Shown here: positions 21,734 to 31,900 of the stretch, in pieces
How the letters are laid out: every line of letters begins with the position of its first letter
Numbering within the stretch: position 1 is the stretch's first letter
Source: Cherax quadricarinatus
Lineage: Eukaryota > Arthropoda > Malacostraca > Decapoda > Parastacidae
Assembly (NCBI RefSeq): GCF_038502225.1
Contig: NC_091293.1
Coordinates: 6,359,467-6,423,466, forward strand
Reading direction: 5' to 3'
DNA length: 64,000 nt
Position numbers and translations under genes: made by a program
The notes under the pieces: generated by a model
Database searches by the model: none
Told to the model about the DNA's origin: nothing
Seen by the model: the letters and a program-made list of their open reading frames with translations, nothing else

Positions 21734-24697
21734 TCAAACCCAGCCCCTCCCACTCATATATTTGTCCAGTCTCTTCTTAAAGCTACCCAAGGTCCTAACC
21801 TCTATCACCCCACTGGGAAGACTGTTCCACGCATCTACAACTCTGTCAGAAAACCAGTACTTACCTATGTCCTTTCTAAATCTAAATTTATCCAACTTAA
21901 ATCCATTATTCCTGGTTCTTACGTGGTTCGACACCCTCAGTACTTTATTAATGTCTCCCTTGTTTATTCCCGTCATCCACTTATACACTTCAATGATATC
22001 TCCCCTAATTCTACGCCTCTCCAGAGAGTGGAGATTTAAGGCTTTAAGTCTATCTTCATACGGGAGGTTCCTTACACAGTAAATCATTTTAGTCATTCTT
22101 CTCTGTATGTTCTCTAATGAGTCTATGTCCATCCTGTAGTAAGGGGACCAAAACTGAGCAGCATAATCTAAATGAGGCCTCACTAGTGATGTATAGAGCT
22201 GTAAAATAACTTTTGGACTTCTGTTACTTATACTTCTTGAGATAAATCCAAGTAATCTGTTGGCCTTGTTGCGCACACTGAGGCACTGCTGTCTTGGCTT
22301 TAGATTTCTGCTTATCATGACTCCCAAGTCTTTTTCACATTCTGTATGACCAAGCTCTACTTCACCTAGATTATAGCTTCGAGGGTTATTTTCATTACCA
22401 AGGGCAAGTACCTTACACTTATCCACATTAAACTTCATCTGCCATTTCTCAGACCAAGACATTAATTTGTTCAAATCGTCCTGGAGTTCATTGATATCCT
22501 CCTCAGAGTGAATTATACGGCCTATCTTTGTATCATCAGCAAACTTACTCATGTCACTTGTAATCCCTTCATCAAGGTCATTAATGTAAATTATGAACAA
22601 GAGAGGGCCTAAAACTGATCCTTGTGGAACGCCACTAGTGACTAATCCCCATTCAGATTTCACTCCATTAATGGTAACTCTCTGCTTTCTATTGGTAAGC
22701 CATGCCTCAATCCATGCTAGAACTTTACCTCCTATACCATGAGCTGCCACTTTTCTTAAGAGTCTCTTGTGAGGTACTCTATCGAAGGCTTTATTAAAAT
22801 CCAAATAAACAATATCATATTCCTTATCACTGTCAACTGCCTCAAATGTTCTATTGAAGAACGTCAGTAAGTTTGTCAGGCAGGAACGACCTCTCGTGAA
22901 TCCATGCTGAGATTCATTTATCAAGTTATGCTCTTCAAGGTGACTTCTGATAATGTCAGCTATAATTGATTCTAATAACTTGCCCACTATAGATGTCAGG
23001 CTTATTGGACGGTAATTTGAAGGAGTGGACTTATCCCCTGATTTGAATATAGGAACCACATTAGCCATCTTCCACATCTCTGGCACAACACTGGTAAGGA
23101 TGGACGCATTGAATACACTCGTTAATGGCTGACTAAGCTCCATCTTGCATTCCTTAAGTACCCTTGAAAACAACTCATCTCGTCCCGGGGACTTATTTTG
23201 TTTCAGTTTGTCTATCTGTTTAATAACCATGTCCCTCGTGACAGTAATATTAGTTAACTTAAATTCATCAGGAACTAAATAATTGTTAATTACTGGAATC
23301 TCATTTACATCTTCCTGTGTAAAAACTGACAAAAAATAGTCATTAAATAAGGAACACATTTCCAGTTCATTATCCGTCAGCTGTCCATTCCCAGATTTCA
23401 GAGGTCCTACTTTTTCCTTCACCTTCGTCCTATACACTTGAAAGAACCCCTTTGGATTAGTCTTTGATTCATTAGCAACTCTAATTTCATAGTCACGTTT
23501 AGCCTTTCTAATCGCCTTTTTTACTTCTCTTTTAAGCTGAACATATTGGTCAGTAAGGTTAACCTCTCCTCTTCTGATGCGCCTATAAATTCCCCTTTTC
23601 TCCCCTAATAGATGCTTTAGCCTCCTGTTAACCCATTTGGGATCGTTATTATTAGACCTAATTTCTCTCTGGGGAATGTATATACTCTGGGCACTGTGTA
23701 CATTATTAAGAAAACAATCATAAAAGCAGATCCCTTCATATTCATAAGTATGATTATCGTCAATAAAATCATTAGCTAGATAACCCCAATCAAGATTAGA
23801 CAGATGTTCCCTAAGTCCATTATAATCGGCAGAACGAAAATCGGGGATTTTTACTGTATTATCATTATTCTTGCATTCCCAATTAATGCTAAAGGTGATG
23901 GATTTGTGATCACTTGCGCCAAGCTCTTCAGTGATCTCCAGATTATTCACGAGTGTTTCCTTATTTGACAAGACTAGGTCTAGCAAATTATTACCCCTGG
24001 TAGGTTCAGTTACACTCTGTTTCAGAAAACAGTCCTGAACTGTTTCCATGAAGTCACTGGACTCTAGATTACCTGTCAAAGAATTCCAGTCAATTTGGCT
24101 AAAGTTAAAGTCCCCTACTATGACTACGTTACTGTGTCCAGAAGCCCTAACAATTTCGTCCCAAAGAAGTCTCCCTCTATCGTGATCCAAGCCTGGAGGT
24201 CGGTATATTACACCTAGAATTAGTTTTTCTTGACCCTCCACGAACTCTACCCAAACAGACTCTGTTACTGCTCCATCTATTTTTATACCTTTTTTTATGC
24301 AACAATTAATATTTTCTCGAACATACAATGCAACTCCTCCCCCCTTCCCATTACATCTATCCACATTGAATAACTTAAATCCCTGAGTATTACACTCAGC
24401 AGTCATATCCCGACTCTTTAAATCATACCACGTTTCAGTTAATGCAATGATATCAAAGTTCCCAGCACATGCTACCAAACGTAGTTCATTAATTTTATTT
24501 CTTGCACTTCGACTGTTAGCATAAAATACCATCATATGTTTTTTCTTCTGCATATTTTTCCTATTCATCTTTGTTTTTACACAATTTCTGAAATTATCAT
24601 TACCCAGAGTTACTCCATGACAGTTACTATTAAGATTCTTAATATCAGAGCATAAGTCAATATATCCATACTCATTATTAATCATTTCTAAACCCAT
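21734..24697 (-). CDS. CR1-like LINE ORF2: endonuclease-reverse transcriptase, 987 aa
   Basis: Apurinic-type endonuclease at about residues 55-270: ANSRSARNK, ALTETW (near 87), GGGVALYV, GVIYRPP, VGDFN (near 196) and GASDH (near 264). Reverse transcriptase at about 480-760: FKSGDKSTPSNYRPISLT, FTRGRSCLTN, YLDFNKAFDRV (motif A, near 637), SGVPQGSVLGPLLF (motif B, near 693) and FADDTKIG (motif C, near 717). The conserved C-terminus is RPHLDYAAQFWSPYY, SLERRRIRGDIIEVYKW and LDKYMSGRGWV. The endonuclease nicks target DNA and the RT copies element RNA at the nick. All visible catalytic residues are present and the frame is unbroken. The ATG at 24697 is 14 bp after the ORF1 stop, so translation likely needs reinitiation or coupling. 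Confidence 0.92.
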   Translation of the reverse strand: MGLEMINNEYGYIDLCSDIKNLNSNCHGVTLGNDNFRNCVKTKMNRKNMQKKKHMMVFYANSRSARNKINELRLVACAGNFDIIALTETWYDLKSRDMTAECNTQGFKLFNVDRCNGKGGGVALYVRENINCCIKKGIKIDGAVTESVWVEFVEGQEKLILGVIYRPPGLDHDRGRLLWDEIVRASGHSNVVIVGDFNFSQIDWNSLTGNLESSDFMETVQDCFLKQSVTEPTRGNNLLDLVLSNKETLVNNLEITEELGASDHKSITFSINWECKNNDNTVKIPDFRSADYNGLREHLSNLDWGYLANDFIDDNHTYEYEGICFYDCFLNNVHSAQSIYIPQREIRSNNNDPKWVNRRLKHLLGEKRGIYRRIRRGEVNLTDQYVQLKREVKKAIRKAKRDYEIRVANESKTNPKGFFQVYRTKVKEKVGPLKSGNGQLTDNELEMCSLFNDYFLSVFTQEDVNEIPVINNYLVPDEFKLTNITVTRDMVIKQIDKLKQNKSPGRDELFSRVLKECKMELSQPLTSVFNASILTSVVPEMWKMANVVPIFKSGDKSTPSNYRPISLTSIVGKLLESIIADIIRSHLEEHNLINESQHGFTRGRSCLTNLLTFFNRTFEAVDSDKEYDIVYLDFNKAFDRVPHKRLLRKVAAHGIGGKVLAWIEAWLTNRKQRVTINGVKSEWGLVTSGVPQGSVLGPLLFIIYINDLDEGITSDMSKFADDTKIGRIIHSEEDINELQDDLNKLMSWSEKWQMKFNVDKCKVLALGNENNPRSYNLGEVELGHTECEKDLGVMISRNLKPRQQCLSVRNKANRLLGFISRSISNRSPKVILQLYTSLVRPHLDYAAQFWSPYYRMDIDSLENIQRRMTKMIYCVRNLPYEDRLKALNLHSLERRRIRGDIIEVYKWMTGINKGDINKVLRVSNHVRTRNNGFKLDKFRFRKDIGKYWFSDRVVDAWNSLPSGVIEVRTLGSFKKRLDKYMSGRGWV

Positions 24698-24711
24698 ACC
24701 TCTAACTAATC

Positions 24712-25551
24712 CTAGTTTAAAGTTCTAACAACCCCCTCAACTGAGTTAGCAAGAAAACCCACACCTGCCCTGGATAAGTGAACCCCATCCCTGGCATACA
24801 TGTCATTTCGGCCATAGAAGTTGTCCCAGTTGTCAATGAATGGTACTGCATTATTCTTACAGTGTTTATCCAGCCAACAATTAATACCAATTGCTCTGGA
24901 CAACCATTCATTACCAACACCTCTTCTTGGCAAAATGCCACATATAACAGGGCGCCCCCCCTTCTTCCTAATCATGTCTATAGCTGTCCTGAACTTTCTA
25001 ACTAAATCCTCACTTCTACGCTTGCCTACATCATTGCCTCCAGCACTGAGGCAAATAATAGGATTGATCCCATTACCGTTCATGATGTTGTCAAGCCGGC
25101 TAACAATGTCCTCCATCCCAGCCCCAGGAAAGCATACCCTTTGTCTCCTACTCCTGTCCTTCAAGCAGAATGCCCTATCCATGTATCTAAGCTGGCTATC
25201 CCCAACAACAACAATATTCTTACCTTCCTTGTTGTCGTTCGTCGTGACGATCCCAGTAGTAGACTCACATTCGTCGGGTAGCACCGAGAATGCGTTGGAG
25301 GTTTCCACGGGAGTTTCCACAGCAGTCTCTTTCTTCTTCATCGTTTCTGGCTTTCCATTCGTCTTCTTGATCGTCACCTTCGTCGTCCCCTGCTGTCCAG
25401 CCACTGACCACGATCCCTTCTTGACCTGAGGACTCGAAACAGGAGGACTACTACGAATCCTCTTGTTTTCCTCGGTCAATCGCCGTATCTCCATCTTCGC
25501 TGCCCTCAATTCTTCCTTAAGTTGCTGGTAAAGTTGCTCGATGGAGGGCAT
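24712..25551 (-). CDS. CR1-like LINE ORF1: coiled coil plus SGNH esterase-like domain, 279 aa
   Basis: The N-terminus (residues 1-35, EQLYQQLKEELRAAKMEIRR) is a predicted coiled coil. A low-complexity basic linker follows. From about 110 there is an SGNH-hydrolase fold: block I VVVGDSQL (Ser near 116), block III LSAGGNDVG (near 171) and block V RDGVHLSRAG (Asp and His near 256-259). Esterase-type ORF1 proteins are known in CR1-clade LINEs and are thought to act in ribonucleoprotein formation or membrane contact; the true substrate is unknown. The Ser, Asn, Asp and His of the catalytic set are all visible. Start chosen at 25551 as the first ATG after the 5' UTR. Confidence 0.88.
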   Translation of the reverse strand: MPSIEQLYQQLKEELRAAKMEIRRLTEENKRIRSSPPVSSPQVKKGSWSVAGQQGTTKVTIKKTNGKPETMKKKETAVETPVETSNAFSVLPDECESTTGIVTTNDNKEGKNIVVVGDSQLRYMDRAFCLKDRSRRQRVCFPGAGMEDIVSRLDNIMNGNGINPIICLSAGGNDVGKRRSEDLVRKFRTAIDMIRKKGGRPVICGILPRRGVGNEWLSRAIGINCWLDKHCKNNAVPFIDNWDNFYGRNDMYARDGVHLSRAGVGFLANSVEGVVRTLN

Positions 25552-25654
25552 CTTGGTTCAGTCCACGGGAGCAAACAAGACACTTCTTCACAGAGTTAAG
25601 TATACGTCAGCACTCAAAGTACAGGTCACCACTCAAGAGCACACAAACAGGTCT

Positions 25655-25719
25655 TCACAGAGCTAAGTACACGTCACCACTGAGCTAAGTACACGTCACC
25701 ACTGAGCTAAGTACACGTC
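25655..25719 (-). promoter_or_regulatory. 22-bp tandem repeats in the LINE 5' UTR
   Basis: AGCTAAGTACACGTCACCACTG occurs nearly three times in tandem at the very 5' end of the element, with more diverged relatives up to about 25585. Short tandem repeats at a LINE 5' end often act as promoter units; that role is inference here. Confidence 0.45.
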
Positions 25720-25757
25720 ACAGTGAGTGCTAGTGGTGGTACAGTGAGTCTTAGTGT
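25718..25757 (+). repeat. 21-bp minisatellite sliver between two LINE insertions
   Basis: About two units (CAGTGAGTGCTAGTGGTGG, then CAGTGAGTCTTAGTG) between the full-length LINE and the short LINE tail. Confidence 0.85.
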
Positions 25758-25908
25758 TTACTTAAGAACATAAGAAATGAAGAACACTGCAGCAGGCCTG
25801 TTGGCCCATACTAGGCAAGTCCTTTACAATTCATCTCACTAACAAAACATTTGCCCAACCCAATTTTCAATGCTACCCAAGAAATAAGCTCTGATGTGCA
25901 AGTCCCAC
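25758..25908 (-). mobile_element. Second, severely truncated CR1-type LINE/SINE tail in the minisatellite
   Basis: Starts AAGAACATAAGAAATGAAGA and continues CACTGCAGCAGGCCTGTTGG, the same tail as at 8681. About 150 bp. Minisatellite resumes at GTTAGTGGTGGTAC. An independent insertion into the same array. Confidence 0.75.
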
Positions 25909-28900
25909 TTGTTAGTGGTGGTACAATGAGTGCTAGTGGTGGTACAGCGGGTGTTAGTGGTGGTACAGTGAGTGTTAATGTTGGTACAGAGAGTGCTAGT
26001 GATGGTACATTGAGTGTTAGTGCTGGTACAGTGATTGTTAGTGGTGGTACAGTGAGTGTTAGTGTTGGTACAGTGAGAGTGTTGGTACAGTGAGTGCTAG
26101 TGGTGGTACAGTGATTGGCAATGTTGGTACAGTGAGTGTTAGTGTTGGTACAGGGAGTGCTAGTGGTAGTACAGTGGGTGGAAGTGATGACACAGTGAGT
26201 GTTAGTGTTCGTACAGTGAGAGTTAATGTTGGTACAGTGAGTGTTAGTGGTGGCACAGTGAGTGCTAGTAGTGGTACAATGAGTCTTAGTTTTTGTACAG
26301 TGAGTGTTATTGGTTGTACAGTGACTGCTAGTTGTGGTACAGTGAGTGCTAGTGGTGGCACAGCGAGTGTTAGTGGTGGCAGAGTGTTAGTGGTGGTACA
26401 GTGAGTCTTAGTGTTTGTACAGTGAGTGTTATTGGCTGTACAGTGACTGCTAGTAGTGGTACAGTGAGTGCTAGTGGTGGTACAGTGAGTCTTAGCGTTT
26501 GGACAGTGAGTATTATTGGTTGTACAGTGAGTGCTAGTTGTGGTGCAGTGAATGCCAGTGGTTGCTCAGTGAGTGTTAGTGGTGGCACAGTGTGCTAGTG
26601 GTGATACAATGAGTGCTAGTGGTGGCACAGTGAGTGCTAGTGTTGGTATCATGGGTCTTAGTTTTTGTACAGTTAGTGTTATTGGTTGTACAGTGACTGC
26701 TAGTATTGGTACAGTGAGTGCTAGTTGTGGCACAGTGAGTCTTAGCATTTGTACAGTGAGTATTATTGGTTGTAAAGTGAGTGCTAGAAGTGGTACAGTG
26801 AGTGCTAGTGTTTGTACAGTGAGTGTTAGTGGTGGCACAGTGAGTGTTAGTGGTGGTGCAGTGAGTGCTAGTGGTGGTACAGTGAGTGATAGTGGTAGTA
26901 CACTGAGTGCTAGTGATGGTACAGTGAGTGCTAGAGGTGGTACAGTAAGCGCTAGTGGTACAGTGAGTGCTAGTGGTGGTACAGTGAGTGCTAGTGATGG
27001 TACAGTGGGTGCTAGTGGTGGTACAGCAAGTGCTAGTGATGGCACAGTGAGTGGTAGTGGTGGTACAGCAAGTGCTAGTGGTACAGTGATTGCTAGTGGT
27101 GGTACAGTGAGTGCCAGTGTTGATACAGTGAGTGCTATTGGTGGTACAGTGAGTGCTAGTGTTGGTACAGTAAATGCTAGTGATGGTACAGTGAGTGCTA
27201 GTGGTGGTACAGCAACTGCTAGTGATGGTGCAGTGAGTGCTACTGGTGGTACAGCAAGTGCTAGTGGTGGTACAGTGAGTGATAGTGGTGGTACAGTGAG
27301 TGCCAGTGTTGGTATAGTGAGTGCTATTGGTGGTACAGTGAGAGATAGTGTTCGTACAGTGAGTGCTAGTGGTAGTACAGTGAGTGCTAGTGGTGGCACA
27401 GTGACTGCTAGGGGTGGTACAGAGAGTGCTAGTGGTGGTACAGTGAGTGCTAGTGGAAGTACCATGAATGCTAGTGGTGGTACAGAAAGTTCTAGTGGTG
27501 GTACAGTGAGTGTTATTGGTAGTACAGTGAGAGCTAGTGGTGGTACAGTGAGTCTTAGCGTTCGGACAGTGAGTATTATTGGTTGTACAGTGAGTGCTAG
27601 TAATGGTGCAGTGAGTGCCAGTGGTTGCTCAGAGAGTGTAAGTGGTGGCACAGAGTGCTAGTGGTGGTACAGTGAGTCCTAGTGGTGGTACAGTGAGTGC
27701 TAGTGGTGGTACAGTGAGTCTTAGTGGTGGTACAGTAAGAGCTAGTGGTGGTACAGTGAATGCTAGTGTTGGTACCATGGGTCTTAGTTTTTGTACAGTG
27801 ACTGCTAGTATTGGTACAGTGAGTGGTAGTGGTGGTACAGCAAGCGCTAGTGATGGTGCAGTGAGTGCTAGTGGTGGTACAGTGAGTGCTAGTGTTAGTA
27901 AAGTGAGTGCTAGTGATGGTACAGTGAGTGCTAGTGGTGGTACAGCAAGTGCTAGTGATGGTGCAGTGAGTGCTAGTGGTGGTACAGCAAGTGCTAGTGG
28001 TACAGTGAGTGCTAGTGGTGGTACAGTGAGTGCTAGTGGTGGTACAGTGAGTGCCAGTGTTGGTATAGTGACTGCTATTGGTGGTACAGTGAGTACTAGT
28101 GTTGGTAAAGTGAGTGCTAGTGGTGGTACAGTGAGTGCTAGTGGTGGCACAGTGAGTGCCAGTGGTGGTACAGTGAGTGCTAGTGGTCTCACAGTGAGTG
28201 CTAGTGGTGGTACAGTGAGTGTTAGTCGTGGTACAATGAGTGCTAGTGGTGGTACATTGACTGCTAGTGGTCTCACAGTGAGTGCTAGTGGTGGAACAGT
28301 GAGTGTTAGTCGTGGTACAATGAATGATAGTGGTGGTACACTGAGTGCTAGTAGTGGTACAATGAGTCTTAGTTTTTGTACAGTGAGTGTTATTGGTTGT
28401 ACAGTGACTGCTAATAGTGGTACAGTGAGTGCTAGTGGTGGCACAGTGAGTGTTAGTGGTGGCACAGTGTTAGTGGTGGTACAGTGAGTCTTAGTGTTTG
28501 TACAGTGAGTGTTAGTGGCGATACAATGAGTGCTAGTGGTGGTACAGTGAGTGCTAGTGGTTGTACAGTGAGTGCTAGTGGTGGCACAGAGGTAGTGGTG
28601 GTACAGTGAGTGCTAGTGGTGGTACAGTGAGTCTTAGTGTTTGAACAGTGAGTCTTAGTGTTTGTAGAGTGAGTGCTAGTGGTGGCACAGTGAGTGTTAG
28701 TGGTGGCACAGTGTTAGTGGTGGTACAGTGAGTCTTAGTGTTTGTACAGTGAGTGTTAGTGGCGATACAATGAGTGCTAGTGGTGGTACAGTGAGTGCTA
28801 GTGGTTGTACATTGAGTGCTAGTGGTGGTACACTGAATCTTAGTGTTTGTACAGTGATTGTTATTGGTTGTACATTGGCTGCTAGTAGTTGTATAGTGAG

Positions 28901-31900
28901 TGCTAGTGGTAGTACAGTGAGTGCTAGTGGTGGCACAGTGAGTCTTAGCGTTTGTACAGTGAGTATTATTGGTTGCACGAGTGCTAATAGTGGTACAGTG
29001 AGTGCTACTGGTAGTACGGTGAGTGCTAGTGGTAGTACAGTGAGTGCTAGTGATAACACAGCGAGTGCTAGTGATGACACAGCGAGAGTTAGTGTTGGTA
29101 CAGTGAGTGTTAATGTTGGTACAGTGAGTATTATTTGTGGTGCAGTGAGTGCTAGTGGTATCACAGTGAGTCTTAATTTTTGTACAGTGAGTGTTATTGG
29201 TTGTACAGTTAGAGAGTAGTGGTACAGTGAGTGATTTTGGTTGTATAAGAAGTAATAGCTGTGGTACAGTGAGTGCTAGTGATGTCAAAATGAGTGCTAG
29301 TGGTGCTAGTGCGTGTTGGTACAGTGAGCGCTAGTGTTGGTACAGTGAATGCTAGTGTTGGTTCAGTGATTATTAGTGGTTGTATAGTGAGTGTTGATGA
29401 TGTTACAGTTGGTGTTAGTGTTGGTACAGTGAGTAACAGTGTTGGTACAGTGAGTGTTAATGTTAGTGCAGTGAGTGTTAGTAGTGGTATAGTTAGTCTA
29501 AGTGTTTGTACAGTGAGTGTTATTGGTTGTACAGTGACTGCTAGTAGTGGTACAGTGAGTGCTAGTGGTGGTACAGTGAGTCTTAGCGTTTGGACAGTGA
29601 GTATTATTGGTTGTACAGTGAGGGCTAGTAGTCGTGCAGTGAGTGCCAGTGGTTGCTCAGTGAGTGTTAGTGGTGGTACAGTGAGTGCTAGTGTTGGTAT
29701 CATGGGTCTTACTTTTTGTACAGTAAGTGTTATTGGTTGTACAGTGACTGCTAAAATTGGTACAGTGAGTGCTAGTAATGGCACAGTGAGTCTTAGCGTC
29801 TGTACAGTGAGTATTATTGGTTGTAAAGTGAGTGCTAGTAGTGGTAGAGTGAGTGCTAGTGTTTGTACAGTGAGTGTTAGTGGTGGCACAGTGAGTGTTA
29901 GTGGTGGTACAATGAGTGCTAGTGGCGGTACAGTGAGTGCTAGTGTTGGCATCATGGGTCTTAGTTTTTGTACAGTAAGTGTTATTGGTTGTACAGTGAC
30001 TGCTAGAATTGGTACAGTGAGTGCTAGTAGTGGCACAGTGAGTCTTAGCGTTTGTACAGTGAGTATTATTGGTTGTAAAGTGAGTGCTAGTAGTGGTAGA
30101 GTGAGTGCTAGTGTTTGTACAGTGAGTGTTAGTGGTGGCACAGTGAGTGTTAGTGGTGGTGCAGTGAGTGCTAGTGGTGGTACAGTGAGTGCTAGTGGTG
30201 GCACAGTGACTGCTAGGGGTGGTACAGTGAGTGCTAGTGGTGATACAGTGAGTGCTAGTGGAAGTACCATGAATGCTAGTGGTGGTACAGTGAGTTCTAG
30301 TGGTGGTACAGTGAGTGTTATTGGTAGTACAGTGAGTGCTAGTGGTGGTACAGTGAGTCTTACCGTTTGGACAGTGAGTATTATTGGTTGTACAGTGAGT
30401 GCTAGTAGTGGTGCAGTGAGTGCCAGTGGTTGCTCAGTGAGTGTTAGTGGTGGCACAGTGTGCTAGTGGAGGTACAGAGAGTCTTAGTGGTGGTACAATG
30501 AGTGCTAGTGGTGGTACAGTGAGTCTTAGTGGTGGTACAATGAGTGTTAGTGGTGGAACAGTGAATGCTAGTGTTGGTACCATGGGTCTTAGTTTTTGTA
30601 CAGTGAGTGTTATTGGTTGTACAGTGACTGCTAGTATTGGTAAAGTGAGTGCTAGTGGTGGTACAGCAAGTGTTAGTGATGGTACAGTGAGTGGTAGTGG
30701 TGGTACAGCAAGTGCTAGTGATGGTGCAGTGAGTGCTAGTGGTGGTACAGCAAGTGCTAGTGGTACAGTGAGTGCTAGTGGTGGTACAGTGAGTGCCAGT
30801 GTTGGTATAGTGAGTGCTAGTGGTGGTACGGTGAATGTTAGTCGTGGTACAATGAGTGCTAGTGATGTTACAGTGAGTGCTAGTGGTGGTACAGTGAGTG
30901 CTAGTGGTGTTAAAGTGAGTGCTAGTGGTGGTACCGTGAATGCTAGTGGTGGTACAGTGAGTGTTAATGGCGGTACAGGGAATGCTGCTGGTGGTACAGT
31001 GAGTGCTAGTGGTCTCACAGTGAGTGCTAGTGGTTGTAGAGTGAGCGTTAGCGGTGGTACAATGAGTGCTAGTGATGCTACAGTGGCTGCTAGTGGTGGT
31101 ACAGAGAGTGCTAGTGGTGGTACAGTGAGTGCTAGTGGTGGCACATTGAGGGCTAGTTGTGGTACAGTGAGTGCTAGTGGTGGCACAGTGAATGCTAGTG
31201 GCGGTACAGTGAGTGCTAGACGTGGTATAGTGAGCGCTAGTGGTTGTACAGTGAGTGCTAGTTGTGGTAAAGTTAATGCTAGTGGTGGTACAGTGAGTGC
31301 TAGACGTGGTACAGTGAGTGCTAGTGGTGGTACAGTGAGTGCTAGTGGTGGTACAGTGAGTGCTTGTGGTGGTACAGTGAGTGCTAGTGGTGGTACAGTG
31401 AGTGCTAGACGTGGTACAGTGCGTGCTTGTGGTGGTACAGTGAGTGCTAGTTGTGGTACAGTGAGTGCTAGTGGTGGTACAGTGAGTGCTAGTGGTGGCA
31501 CAGTGATTGCTAGTGGTGGTACAGTGATTGCTAGTTGTGGTACATTGAGTGATATTTGTGGTACAGTGAGTGCTAGACGTGGTACAGTGAATGCTAGTGG
31601 TGGCACAGTGATTGCTAGTGGTGGTACAGTGAATGCTAGTCGTGACACAGTGATTGCTAGTGGTGGCACAGTGATTGCTAGTGGTGGTACAGTGAACGCT
31701 AGTGTTGGCACAGTGAGTGCTAGTGGTGGTACAGTGAGTGCTAGTTGTTGTACAGCGAGTGATATTGGTGGTACAGTGAGTGCTAGTGGTGGTACAGTTA
31801 GGGCTAGTGGTGGTACAGTGAGTGCAGTTGGTGGTACAGTGAGGGCTAGTGGTAGTACAGTGAGTGCTAGTGGTGGCACAGTGAGGGCTAGTTGTGGTAC

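Larger units (their letters stand above)
21611..25717 (-). mobile_element. Full-length CR1/L2-like LINE inserted in the 21-bp minisatellite
   Basis: Minus-strand element with 5' UTR repeats (25655-25719), ORF1 (24712-25551), ORF2 (21734-24697) and a 3' tail ending in CATAAGAACATAAGAA octamers (plus strand). Both ORFs are uninterrupted. The same minisatellite lies on both sides (21364-21610 and 25718-25757 onward), so the insertion split an existing array. No clear target-site duplication can be read because the target is repetitive. This is the only LINE in the window that looks potentially autonomous. Confidence 0.9.
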
